From Mesomycoplasma molare (GTDB lineage: Bacteria; Bacillota_I; Bacilli_A; Mycoplasmatales; Metamycoplasmataceae), in assembly GCF_024918955.1 (NCBI RefSeq), contig NZ_CP103423.1, forward strand, positions 310,001 to 374,000: 64,000 nt of DNA, read 5' to 3'. The translations under genes and the position numbers were made by a program. The notes beneath the pieces were generated by a model. That model saw only the letters and a program-made list of their open reading frames with translations. It searched no databases and had not been told where the DNA came from. Shown piece by piece: positions 1-10,218 of the stretch; the stretch's first letter is position 1, and each line of letters begins with the position of its first letter.

Positions 1-1504
1 ATTCTTGTATTAAAACTGGTTTATCATCAACTAATTCTAAACTATATGGATTGGTTAAATCTAAATATTTTCCCGGTGTAATTTTTAGCCTGGAACTTAT
101 ATCTTTATTTCTAAATTTATCAGTTGGATTATATTTTACTGAAATGTTTTCTGAAATCAAAAAATGTTCTGTTCTATTATTAAAGGGATTATGATATCTG
201 ATAAAGAATCTTAATTTTTCTCCATCTTGATAAGTTTCCATTTTGAGTTGTGAACTAAAGTTAGAATCACTTTGAAAGTTATATCCATTAAGTTTATTGA
301 TGGCATATTCTCAGTTAGATGTATCGTCAACTGCTATTTTTTCAGTATTTAATCCTCTTTCAAAACCAGTATCTGTTGGTATTTCAAAAACTCCATTTTC
401 TAAAAAGTCAGAACTTAAAAATAATCTTTTAGAATTATTTAAATGATTATATAAGTTTTGTTTGGTTATAGTTTCGCTATCATTTTTTGTTTCATATGCA
501 AAATCTATATTTACAGCAATTTTAAATTTTTCTATTTTATTATTAAGACGATAGTGAAAGTTTAAAGCTCCACCCGTTATACCTTCTTCAGCAAATTTAA
601 AATTTATTTTAAACTCTAAATTTTTAACTTCAAATTTAGTAATTCTAAAATTCGAAGCAATACTTCTTTTTATCTCGTTATATTTTCTTTTTATTGCTTC
701 TTTTAAAGCGTTTCTTATACTACTATTATCGTCTAGTAGTGATTTTGAATTATAAAAATAGCTATTTCTAAATTGATCAGCAAAATCACTAGAATTTCCA
801 TTTTCTATACTAATATTCATGGAATTAATTCAATTATTTAATTTACTTTCGGTCGAAATGTCCAGATTAAGATTATTAAAAGAATGTTTTGCAAAATCTC
901 CATTGTCTACTAAAGCTTGTCTACTTCCTGCTTCTCTACCAGCATCGTATATACCTTTATAAAGATTTTTATCAGCTCCAAATCACGCTTGTTCTTTTAT
1001 TCTATCTAAATTTGTATTGTATTTCCAAACTTCATATGGTTCAGGGTTTAGATATGATGCAGTTCCTCTATGATTTTCACTTTTTCAAATTTGCGTTCCT
1101 GAATATGTATCATTTGCTATTTTGATTATAGAATTTTGACCACTTATACCATTGTTATAAGTTATTCTAGGAAAAGCTCTCGAATTTCTAGTTCTAATTT
1201 TAGTTGCAGCAGTATTGAATCAAGAATCTTGAGGATAAAACAAATTAGTAAAAAAAGTATATCCTTCCGTTTCTATTATTTTAGTAGTACCATTGAATAA
1301 TCTATCTAAACCATTTGCACTAAAAGTGGTTTCAAAATTTAATTTATTAGTATAACTTCTTCTTGTTTCTAAATCTTTAACATAACGGGGTTCATCAATA
1401 TATCTACTTCCTGCTGAAAGACTTAAAATTATTGGTAGTGAAAATAAAGGCATTGTTGCCAATGCCGAATAAGGTATTTTATTCTTTAAATTCTTCCTCT
1501 TCAT
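1..1504 (-). CDS. Large ICE surface protein (partial)
   Basis: The frame is open from the ATG at 1504 to the window edge (501 codons seen), with several TGA Trp codons. The N-terminus has a basic stretch (MKRKNLKNK) and a hydrophobic segment at about residues 15-30, which looks like a signal or anchor without a lipobox cysteine. The rest is a hydrophilic, Asn/Lys-rich, beta-looking region with no motif I recognise. It overlaps the preceding gene by 26 bases and lies downstream of the VirB4-like ATPase, as does the large Mbov_0399-type surface protein in mycoplasma ICEs. A role at the cell surface in mating contact is inferred from position only. Confidence 0.7.
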
Positions 1505-2087
1505 CGTATTTCTCCAAATCGTCTAATCAAAATTCTTTAAATTTTTCAAATCTTTCTCTATCCTTTATTTCTTCTAATAAGGTTTTTTCTCTATTTGCAT
1601 GTACCTTTTTAATATATCTATCTCTTTCTTCTATAAAGTCAAGAGGTTCTTGTAATCATAAAGAATTAGGTTTATTATAGTTGTGACGTTCATCCTTAAT
1701 GTCAGCCATATTAAATAAAACTTGAATTATTCAATTAAGTTTTTTATTAAGTATACCTATTTCAAAAGTAGTAATTTGTTGTAATTCATTTATTTTATTA
1801 TGTATAGGTTTATCATTAGTTCAAAGCGCCTTTTTTAAAGCATAAAATAAATCATCTTTTACGTCTCTTACTTGCGCTTTCGCTTTTAAGTTTTTATATT
1901 TATCTAAAATAGCTTTATTTACAAAGTCAGACACTGGTATGTTTTTTAAACGTAATTCTTCTTTTAATTGATTAAAAAGCACAGCATCTTCTTTTCTATT
2001 AAATCTACCGCTATAACGTGGTTGTAAAATGTTTTTATCTCTTATCTTTTTTTGTTGTTGTTTTTTGTTTTCCTTATTCGCTCCCAT
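1479..2087 (-). CDS. ICE protein downstream of the VirB4-like ATPase
   Basis: A 202-residue soluble protein starting MGANKENKKQQQKK, with a very basic N-terminus and an acidic C-terminus (DDLEKYDEEEEFKE). It has no membrane segment or signal. Its start lies one base after the stop of the VirB4-like gene, so the two are probably translationally coupled. The segment FNRKEDAVLFNQLKEELRLKNIPVSDFVNKAI has the look of a ribbon-helix-helix region. Position matches the conserved gene that follows the conjugation ATPase in mycoplasma ICEs (Mbov_0398-type). Function unknown; a cytoplasmic accessory role in transfer is inferred. Confidence 0.75.
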
Positions 2088-2088
2088 T

Positions 2089-4734
2089 CTATCTTCTTAA
2101 ATCCCCTTTGTCAAAATAAATTTCTTTTTCTAATAAGTTGTAATAAGAGTCAATTTCTAAACGTTTTGTTTCACTAACAGTTAAAATACATTTTCCAGTT
2201 AGTGCCAAAGCTAAAAATCTTTTTTCACTTTCAGTTAAACCGCCTAAATTTGAATATAGATTATTTATAGCTTCAATGTCTTGTGATTTTAATTTAAAGA
2301 TAGCAGAATACTGACAATTACCTATAATTGCCCTTCCTTTATTGGCTATTTTTTCTGTTTTTACAAAGTCTGAAGGGTTTTGTGTAGTAAGTGTTGTTCC
2401 ACAGTTATATTTTCTTCCCTCTTTTACTGTTGAAAATACAAAATCCAAGGTTGATATATTTTCTTCATCAATAAACTTATGCGCCTCATCAATATAAATT
2501 CAAATATGATAGTTTTTATTATATGTATTTGAAATACGTCCTTGAATAAAACTTATAATTAAATAAAATGAAGCATTAAAAATGTTTTTAGATAAATTCA
2601 TCAATGATGAAACGTTAAATAAAGTCATTTTATTATTAATATCAACATTAGAGTGATTATTATAAATTTCTTTAAATCTTCCATTTTCTAAAAAGTCATC
2701 ACTCAAAATGAAAAGAACATTATTTTTAATTTCATTGTTAAAAAAATCTTTTGATTTATCTTCTTTCATAAATTCAATTAAATCACTGAAAATTGGATAT
2801 TTATCATTAGCTAATTCACTTATATCTTCTTTCATATCATAAAAACCTAGTTTTTGATACAACTTTTTCAAACTATAAATTATGTATCTAATATGGCTAT
2901 CTAGGAATTCAGGATATAGAATTTTTAATCATTCTCTTAAAAAGTTTTCATGTAAAATAAATAATTCTGAATTTGTACTTTTTGTATTTTCCTCATTTTT
3001 TGGATTAAATAACTTTCTAATTTGTAAAGGATTAAAAACTTTATTAGAAGAAGAACCTAAATTAATGATTTCTCCGTTCATTTTATTAGTAAATTTAGTA
3101 AATTCGCCTTGCGGATCTAAAATTATGATTTCATCATTTTTCATTAATTTTTCCACAATAGCTTTTTTAGTAAAAGTAGTTTTTCCAGCCCCTGAAGTTC
3201 CGACAATAAACATATTAAAATTTTGTCTTTTATCATTTTTTAAGCTTTGATCAAAAAATACCGGACTTTTATCATATTCACTAAAACCCACTAAATTATG
3301 GTTATAATCATTATTTTCTGATAAAGCAAATGGTCAAGCAAAAGAAATGTTAGATGCTATTTGTTCTTGTGCTTCTTTAATATTATCGCTTCATTTTAAT
3401 AACGTTGAAGAATAACCTTCAAATTGCCTATAAGTTAAATTGTTAATTTTTGCATTTCAACCTTCTAGATTTTTTTTGTTAGTTTTTTCTAACTCTTTTA
3501 ATTCTTCTAAACTTAAAGCTCTATTAAAAAGAATAATAGTCGAATATACAATTGCCTCTTGATCTTGCGCTGCAACTTCTGCCAATTCATTTAAAGATTC
3601 ATATTCTTTTTGAAGTTTTCTACTTTCAAAACGATTTTGTTCTTCTAAATAATTAACTTCCATATTTTTTTCTGTATTATCTAGTATTTTTGAAATTTTT
3701 TCCTTTTTTAAAGGTGTTATATGTCAAAACACTACACTATCGCTATCAAATGTTCTTTGAACTCAACTCTGATTCAAACTTAATGGAAATTCCGAAATTG
3801 TTTGTGTAGAATAAAAGGCATCTTTGGATTTTATATAACTTGCTTTAAATTCTATTTCCGAAAATGCAAAAAACTCATCTATTTTTTGCGCGTTTTTAAT
3901 TTCCTCTAACTCTTCATTTGAAAAATTTGTATGTGGAAATTGGATTTCATTAATTAAATTTAACAAACTATCTATTTTTAACTTTTCATAATTTAATCCA
4001 ATGTTATAAAGCTCATCAGAAATATTTTTAATTTCTTCATCTAAACTTTTTACGTCATTAGCATAAATGACTAAAAAGTATTTATCAGTTTGACGATTTT
4101 GATTTTTATCATTTAAATCTTTTTCAAAATAATCGAACATTTCTTTCGATATATTTATATTATTTTTATTTTTTAAATTATTGAAAGTTTCAATATTTTT
4201 ATTTAAATTTATTAATTTGGGCAACTTAATGATAGTTGCTTTAGTATTTATTTTAGAAAATAAAAGTGTTAATTTTTCAATTAAAATAAACATATCGTCG
4301 TTATGCTCTTTTGAAATATCTCTACCCTCAATTTCAATAGCTCCGAAATATCGCATTGCATAACTAATATTTTTATTTTTAATATAATCGTTTTCTACTT
4401 TTTCATATGGAACTAAAAATTTGGTTTTTGCACTTGTTTTACTATTCATAGAATATTTTTTTGGTCTTAATAGAAATCTAATCATTCTTCCAAAAACAAT
4501 ATACCCTTTTGCTCCATGGCTAGAAATAGGTATTAACAATGTCATTTCTAAAGCTAATACTGATATAAATAGTATGAATTTTACTAAATTAGGAGCAAAA
4601 CTAAATGCAAAAAAAGATAATCCATATGAAATAAAAATAAATACAAACAGTAAAGCGGTATCAATTAATGTAAATTTTTTTCAAATAAAAATCGTTGAAG
4701 AATGTTTTAGTTTTTTACTTTGTAACTTTGCCAT
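2089..4734 (-). CDS. traE: VirB4/TraE-type conjugal transfer ATPase
   Basis: 881 residues. Two hydrophobic segments in the first 70 residues suggest membrane attachment. The Walker A motif GTSGAGKTT is at about residues 512-520 and the Walker B motif IYIDEAHKF at about 746-754, followed by TTQNPSDF, as in VirB4 enzymes. VirB4 proteins hydrolyse ATP at the inner face of the type IV secretion channel and drive assembly and substrate passage. The ATG at 4734 is preceded by AAAAGGAAA. Internal TGA codons (for example after LSLNQS and after KKNLEG) are Trp. It follows the VirB6-like gene with an 11-base gap and is the best marker that the element is conjugative. Confidence 0.95.
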
Positions 4735-4745
4735 TTTATTTCCTT

Positions 4746-6245
4746 TTATTTTCTCTTTTTCTTAAATTTACCTGCTAGACTTTTTTTCTGTGAATTTAAT
4801 TGACTAGATAAGTCTCTAGCACTCATTCTATTTTTAATAGTTTCATTATTAAATTTAGCACCATAATATTCACTTCTATTTTGGCTGGTATTTGCAAACA
4901 CACCTTTATCAAATTGCTCAATAATATTATTGTTTTTTTGTAATTTTTGATTATCTACAAAATCTCTTATATTACGAGACACTTTATTATTAAATAAAAT
5001 TCCATTTCTTGTGTCACTTCATTTGATACCCTTATCTTTACGATCCTGTTTTAAATCTAATAATTGTTTTTTATATTCTGTTCTAGAAATTTGACCTGAA
5101 TTATATTGTTGTTTCAAGGAGTTTTTTGCTAAATCAGCTCCAATTACTTTTTTTCCTAATTTTGATGCTCCAACAGCTAAACCACCAACAGAACCTGCTA
5201 CCATAGCAGTTTTAGCAACTCCGCCAAACCCTGTTTTTAGTTTATCTCTAACATTTTTAATTCCACTTTTAAATGATGCCTCTAAACCTAAAATACTACT
5301 TAAAAAGTCCATTAATTTATCCTTAAAAGTAGTAACTGCAATTAATATTATGAATTTAATTAAAATCGAAGCAATAAAACCTGTAGGTGTTTGATCCTCT
5401 GGTATAAAATCTAATTTTAAACTTATTTTTACCATTAATAAAAATATATTTAAAGCTATAAAATAAAAAAGAATTATTATCATTTGCCCTATAAATTGTC
5501 TTCTTCATTTTGCTAAAACTTTTCCGTTGTCTACTACTGAATAAACGGCAAACCCTGGAGCTAAAATAAATAGACCCGCTACCATAAAACCTTCTGTCGC
5601 TAATGAAATAACAATTGAACCAATGCTATATATTAAAATTATAGATATCGCACCATAAAATAATAAAAGCATTAATCCTTGTCCAGAAGCTAATTTATTA
5701 AATTCATCTTTTAAAGGGTTAACAGAAAAATTGTTTTCTATAACTTCTTTTCAAGTATTTTCACTAAAAAACTCACTCGGTCTTAAACTGCTAAATAAAG
5801 ATATTGCAAAATTCTGTTTATCTCCATTTGTAAAAGCTAATTCTAGTAAATCAAATAATACTGTTAAAAGAAAAAAACCTATAAACGTTACAATTGGTAA
5901 TATTAAAAATATACTAATCGCAGGTAAAATATTTTTAGATAATGTCTTGATGATTTCGGTTTTTTTCTCATGTTTCATAACAAAAAAGTATCTTATTATT
6001 GTTATTAATACAAGTATTACCAAAAACACTATTGAAGCAAGGGCAAATGTTCCTGCTTCAACAGGAATTTTCAAACCTGTTTCAGGAGAAGAATTAGAAA
6101 ATATTAAATATTTTGCAAAATCTAATCCAAATAATTTGAAAATGTCATAAATAATACTAATTATTTGCATTGGTAATTGAACAACCAAAAACCATATCAT
6201 ACTAAAAAATAATCAAGCTAATTCATTAAAAATTAAACCAAACAT
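4746..6245 (-). CDS. VirB6/TrbL-like ICE transmembrane protein
   Basis: 499 residues with about seven to eight hydrophobic helices in the first 330, including a Gly/Ala-rich segment (VAKTAMVAGSVGGLAVGAS) near residue 330-350, then a long hydrophilic basic tail ending KKKRK. The frame continues through a TGA Trp codon at 5016-5018, so the C-terminal 78-codon piece is part of this gene and not separate. The start is set by GGAGGATAATAATTT before ATG at 6245; the Shine-Dalgarno overlaps the end of the pilin-like gene. Proteins of this shape form the inner membrane part of type IV secretion channels. It matches the Mbov_0396-type transmembrane protein of mycoplasma ICEs by form and position. Confidence 0.85.
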
Positions 6246-6251
6246 AAATTA

Positions 6252-6563
6252 TTATCCTCCAGTAATTTCTAGTGCAGAATTTTTATAAATTCCATAAATT
6301 GAACCAAATAATACAAGTACTGTTGCTAAAATTCCAAGCATAACTAATAAAATAATTCTAATTTGCTTTTTAATTTGTTCTTTTTGTTCCGGATTTTTTG
6401 ATATTGCTAATCTGATAAACTCAATTATTAAAGCACCTACTAAAATAAATGCAACTATACCCGAAGATCATCCTCAAATTTGTTGTAAAAGTTTTTCAGT
6501 TTTATTTGAAACATTTGTTATTGCATTATTTAAACTATTAGAATCAAAATTAACTAATCACAT
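6252..6563 (-). CDS. Pilin-like (VirB2-like) small membrane protein
   Basis: 103 residues with two hydrophobic helices (SSGIVAFILVGALIIEFIRLA and IILLVMLGILATVLVLFGSIY) separated by a short basic loop (SKNPEQKEQIKKQIR), the topology of VirB2/TrbC-type subunits. There is no obvious cleavable signal. Three Trp are encoded by TGA. GGGAGG lies seven bases before the ATG at 6563, and the stop codon overlaps the ribosome site of the VirB6-like gene, so the two are coupled. It corresponds to the Mbov_0395-type pilin-like transfer protein of mycoplasma ICEs. Whether it forms a filament in a wall-less cell is unknown. Confidence 0.8.
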
Positions 6564-6578
6564 ATTTAACCTCCCTTT

Positions 6579-6800
6579 TTATCATATTCATATTATTCCT
6601 TTGGTATAAATTTCACTTATAGCTAAAATTATTCCACCAGCTATTAAAGAGCTAAATAAAAGTATGGCTTTTTGAAAAATTGTCATTCTACCATTTATTC
6701 ATGGTATTCCGTTTCTTCTTCTTTTAATTCAACTTCTTATTAAAAAAAAGAATCAAAAGAATGCAAATAAAAATAAAGTAATAATTAATGATATTCTCAT
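6579..6800 (-). CDS. Small two-helix membrane protein of the ICE
   Basis: 73 residues, too short for most gene finders. MRISLIITLFLFAFFWFFFL forms one hydrophobic helix, followed by a strongly basic loop (IRSWIKRRRNG) and a second helix (AILLFSSLIAGGIILAIS). ATGGAGAAAT precedes the ATG at 6800. The stop lies 15 bases before the pilin-like gene, whose Shine-Dalgarno is in the gap. It is the first gene of the membrane-complex operon after the intergenic region at 6.8-6.98 kb. Possibly another channel subunit; I see no family match. Confidence 0.65.
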
Positions 6801-6855
6801 ATTTCTCCATTAAAGTAATTAAAAAATCCACCTTACTAATTCGTAAAGCGTTTTT

Positions 6856-6976
6856 ATTTTTTATTAACTCGTTCTATATGTTATAATTTTATTGCATAAG
6901 TATATAGAGATTAATTCGAAACAGTTCTACATACTTAATTTAGAGCAAAGAACAAAACCACGTTCTTTGTTTTTTA
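6856..6976 (+). ncRNA. Candidate small RNA on the strand opposite the ICE genes
   Basis: This gap between two minus-strand genes holds a plus-strand TATAAT at 6882-6887 and, about 60 bases on, a perfect 8-bp hairpin (CAAAGAAC, loop, GTTCTTTG at 6946-6969) followed by six or more T. That gives a possible 80-85 nt RNA with no reading frame. A further stem AAGTAT/ATACTT lies within it. The -35 region is weak. Read on the minus strand, the hairpin has no T-run after it, so it is not a terminator for the flanking genes. Confidence 0.45.
6946..6976 (+). terminator. Intrinsic terminator, plus strand
   Basis: Perfect 8-bp stem CAAAGAAC/GTTCTTTG with an 8-base loop, followed by TTTTTT at 6970. It is oriented against the surrounding genes. 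Confidence 0.6.
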
Positions 6977-6983
6977 TTTAGAT

Positions 6984-8231
6984 TTAAACATCTTCAGTAA
7001 AGTCATATTCAAAGTTATATTTAACCCTACCATTAATTTTAAAATCTTTTATTAGTTTTTTAATCTCTTCTTCACTATAATCAATCTTTAACTCTCTCCC
7101 CTCTAGAAGTGGATAAAAGTATTTTTTAATAAGTGTTTTATTTCCGATATCTTCTAAAGGACTACTATCATAATCCCCGTACTTGATTAATAAAGGTGCG
7201 ATTTCTTTATTCATTAGATCTAATAATTCTTTATACATTTCTTTATCACCTAATTCTGGCAATGGTGAAAAGACGGTGTTCTTATCTTTAGAATAATGAG
7301 TTATTGGGTTTAAAAATATATTAATATGTGTTGCTAATTTCTCTGCTTGAGTTAATGCACTTTCTAAAGTTTTTATTTCTTTATCTAACTTCAAATGATC
7401 GAATTTTAATTGTTCTTCAAATGATTTATTTCTATTGGAAAAACTTGTATAAAGTGCGATTTGATAATTAATATAAGTTTTCATTAACTCTAATTGTTTT
7501 TCAGAATACGCTAATAAATGATATGGGGTCATTAAAAATATTTCTAACTCATTAGTTGAACTAATTAGTGAAGAATCCTCATTGATTTTTCATTCTCACC
7601 TTTTATTTTCCGGTTTCTCTAAATTGAATAATCTTTGATCTGCTTGATTTCAATAATAATTTAATTGCTCTAATCCACGATTTCCAAAAATACTTTTATC
7701 ACTATATTTTGCATTGTTAATTTGTCCAAAAAGAGAATCTCCAAAATCTTTTCTATTAATATCTTGTGAAGCGGAATTTGTTCCTATTTTTTCCTTTACC
7801 TCATTATATTTTTCAATTAATTTTTGATTTAAAAGATTTTTATTTAAAGAATTAATTTCCCCTAATTCCTCTTTTACATTTTGTGGAATTTGTTTAATAT
7901 ATAGTCATAAACGATAAAATCCCTTTTGGTCTCTAGCGATATCAAATTTAGGCATTTCTCTAAATCTTTTTGAACTCAATTCATTAGTATTAAATACAAT
8001 ATCTGAATTATTCCCATCGCTAGAGCTATTAGAATTATTGGAACCTGAACTAGAAGAATCAGAGGAGTTGGAACCATTTTCTGTTTCACTATTAGGTTTT
8101 TTAGTTTGATTATTATAAGAATCTTTTAGTTTATTAGAAAGTAAACTAGAAAAACTACAAGAATTAGCAATTAGTGGCACTAGTGCTATTGAACATAAAA
8201 GCATACTATTTAATATTTTTCTCTGTTTCAT
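6984..8231 (-). CDS. ICE lipoprotein
   Basis: 415 residues. The N-terminus MKQRKILNSMLLCSIALVPL is a signal peptide ending in a lipobox-like IANS-Cys at about residue 25. A Ser/Asn/Gly-rich linker follows (residues about 45-75), typical of mycoplasma lipoproteins, then a helical, charged domain to the C-terminus (FTEDV). TGA codons for Trp join the two halves. It lies between the tail-bearing protein at 8.3-9.0 kb and the membrane-complex genes. No catalytic motif is visible. A surface part of the mating apparatus or an exclusion factor are both possible; neither is shown. Confidence 0.75.
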
Positions 8232-8255
8232 AAATTACATCTCCGTTTTATTTTT

Positions 8256-8975
8256 CTACATTGTCATTCCAAAATCTTCTTCGGATTCTTGCTCTAAACT
8301 TTCTTCTTCGTTTTCCGAATCATCTCATGAGCTTTGCTCAAATAATTCGTCCCTCACACCTAATTTTAAATTTTTAAACAATGCTTTTAAATCAAAATCA
8401 TTATTTCTATTTTCCAATATTTCTTTTTCTAAAAATTCTATTTTCGTTTGTTCAGAAATATCTAATTTACTCTTATCATAAAATCATAAATCTTTATGAC
8501 AATACAAAGTTGTTCCTTTAAAATTTTCACCTTCTTTTTCAACATTAACAAGAGAAACTTTAGGCGGTTCATATGATAAGTTCTTTTCAACTTCTAAAAG
8601 AATTGTTCTAACTATATCTCATTGAAAATAATAAGTGTTTAAATATAAAACATTTTTAGTGTTAACAATACTTTCCAATTCTTGCGCTTTAATTTGAAAT
8701 AATTGAGTAGTATCGATGTAACTATCATTTTTCAATAAAGAACCTTTTTGAGTTGATTTTTTAATTAATACTTCACCTGGTGTTTTCTTTTTTAGACCTA
8801 TCCCGTTAGGTTTTGAAATAGTTGCTGTTCTTAGTTTTAAATAAAAGTAAGAATCTCTATAACAATCATAAAAAATTACAACGGGTCTATGACTAATTGT
8901 ATTTTCAAATCTATCAAAAGTAATTAATTTTTCATTTTCAGTAAAAAACGGTTTAAATTTATCTATTTTACTCAT
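8256..8975 (-). CDS. ICE protein with shared acidic C-terminal tail
   Basis: 239 residues, soluble, starting MSKIDKFKPFFTENEK, with a beta-looking N-terminal part (RPVVIFYDCYRDSYFYLKLRTA) and a strongly acidic C-terminus (DDSENEEESLEQ) ending ESEEDFGMTM. That tail is the same as in the proteins encoded at 12867 and 13397, and the last 34 bases are nearly identical at DNA level. AGAAGGTG lies before the ATG at 8975, and an extended -10 (TGATATAAT) is about 40 bases upstream. The fold is not recognised. A role as a substrate of the conjugation channel is inferred from the tail alone. Confidence 0.7.
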
Positions 8976-9006
8976 AGTGACACCTTCTATTTTTTTTATA
9001 AATAAA

Positions 9007-9015
9007 TTATATCAT
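9007..9015 (-). promoter_or_regulatory. Extended -10 promoter for the 8975 gene
   Basis: On the minus strand the sequence reads TGATATAAT, a perfect extended -10, with its ATG about 30 bases downstream after a Shine-Dalgarno. The -35 region is AT-rich and weak, as is common in mycoplasmas. Confidence 0.55.
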
Positions 9016-9042
9016 TTTTTAATATTTTATATTAAAAAATAA

Positions 9043-9330
9043 CTAACTTTTTTCATTAAAATACTTTTTCAAAATAAACTCTAAAATATCACTTTTTTTA
9101 ACACCCATTTGTCTTGCTAACTTTGTTAATTTTCTATCAATATCAACTTCTAAATAGTATCCAAAAGTTTCTTTTTTTGACTTGAAACTAAAGTTATTTA
9201 ATGAATAATCTACTAATATATCCATGTCTTTTTTAGGTTCTTGCACCTTTAAATCATCTCTATTTTCTAATTTATCATTTTGTTTTTTTAATAAAGAATT
9301 GATATCAAAATTAGTATCTTTTATAATCAT
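9043..9330 (-). CDS. Small partition partner, ribbon-helix-helix-like
   Basis: 95 residues. The C-terminal 35 residues (LEVDIDRKLTKLARQMGVKK and on) have the strand-helix-helix pattern of ribbon-helix-helix DNA-binding proteins, as in ParB-type partners of ParA. The N-terminal half is charged and probably disordered, where ParA contact would be expected. ATG at 9330 is chosen because AAGGAG lies six bases upstream; a TTG at 9345 is in frame but lacks a ribosome site. It overlaps the end of parA by 20 bases, so the two are likely coupled. Centromere binding is inferred. Confidence 0.65.
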   Translation of the reverse strand: MIIKDTNFDINSLLKKQNDKLENRDDLKVQEPKKDMDILVDYSLNNFSFKSKKETFGYYLEVDIDRKLTKLARQMGVKKSDILEFILKKYFNEKS

Positions 9331-10110
9331 CTCATTCTCCTTCAATATCGAATTCTAGTAAATCTACTAATTGCTCATATGCTTTTGCTAGTTTGTTTTT
9401 CGAAGTTAAAACAATAGGTAAATTTTTTAATGTAACTGAAGAAGCGCCAGTTACAGAATTAGGAATACTTACTGGGCATAATTTAGGTTCTGGCAATTTT
9501 TCTGCCTGTTCTTTAATTATGTTTTCTAATTTAGATCTTTTCACTGTTTTAGTTGCAACTAAAGCTTTAATATTTAGTTTTGTATTAGATTCTTTAGCTT
9601 GCATTACGTAATCATACATTTCAACTAGCGCCTGAATTCCAAAACTTTCTAAAGTAAAAGGAATAATAACTTCTTCTGAAGCTAATAATACTCCAAATGT
9701 ATTTGCTGATTTTTTAGGTTCTGTATCAATTAGTACATAATCATATCTATTTAATTTTTTTATTTCTTGAATCAATTGTTTAAAATGTTTAAACTTTTTT
9801 CCATAAACAAAACATTTAGTCATTTCACTATCAGCTTCTCGTCATTCTGTTCCTGAATTTATGATATCGATATTTTGATATACGTTATAAATAGCTTTTT
9901 CTATTTTTTGATTTTTAAAAATAATATCGTACATATTATATTCAATGGTATTTGGGTCAATATTTCTAAATGAAGACAATACATTCGATTGACTATCAGT
10001 ATCTATTATTAGAACTTTATAACCTTTTTAGATAATACGCCAGCATAATTAACTGTTAAAGAAGTTTTTAAAACTCCGCCTTTATTATTACTAAAAGTAA
10101 TAACTTTCAT
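9311..10110 (-). pseudogene. parA: ParA-family ATPase, frameshifted near codon 29
   Basis: The N-terminus MKVITFSNNKGGVLKTSLTV has a deviant Walker A (KGGVLKTS, with Leu where Gly is usual). Reading stops after LSKK because the frame runs into TAA; one base back, the frame resumes as GYKVLIIDTDSQ, the Walker A' region, and continues to the end. VLIDTEPKKS is motif Walker B. The gene is one base short (800 nt). The site is TCT AAA AAG G at about 10021-10030. It may be a -1 recoding site, an inactivating deletion or a sequencing error in a homopolymer. It sits directly behind leader repeat copy 1 and before its small partner gene. ParA would segregate an extrachromosomal form of the element. 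Confidence 0.85.
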
Positions 10111-10132
10111 ATTTTCTCCTTAATGTATTTTT

Positions 10133-10210
10133 GGTAACCATTTTGGTTACCAATTTGGTTACCATTTTGGTAACCACTTTTTTTATAAAATAATAAGAGT
10201 TGTTAAACTC
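10133..10210 (-). repeat. Leader repeat copy 1 (GGTWACC palindromes), before parA
   Basis: Four GGTWACC heptamers at a 12-base period, then a conserved AT-rich part and a GAGTT/AACTC hairpin. On the minus strand the order is hairpin, TTATTATTTTAT, palindromes, AAGGAG, ATG. Nearly identical to copies at 12773, 13327 and 15262. Confidence 0.9.
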
Positions 10211-10218
10211 TTGAATTA

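Noticed and set aside
889-1125. Plus-strand frame opposite the large surface protein
   Set aside because: Composition and absence of start signals mark it as an antisense shadow of a well-formed minus-strand gene.
2089-4734. Several short frames as separate genes or a broken ATPase
   Set aside because: The breaks are TGA codons, read as Trp in mycoplasmas. All pieces are in one frame with one start and one stop.
4746-4982. Separate 78-residue basic protein
   Set aside because: It is in frame with the VirB6-like gene across a TGA Trp and starts only at an internal GTG without a ribosome site.
6894-6976. tRNA or tracrRNA in the 6.9 kb gap
   Set aside because: There is no cloverleaf or T-arm consensus, and no Cas9 gene or repeat that could pair with it.
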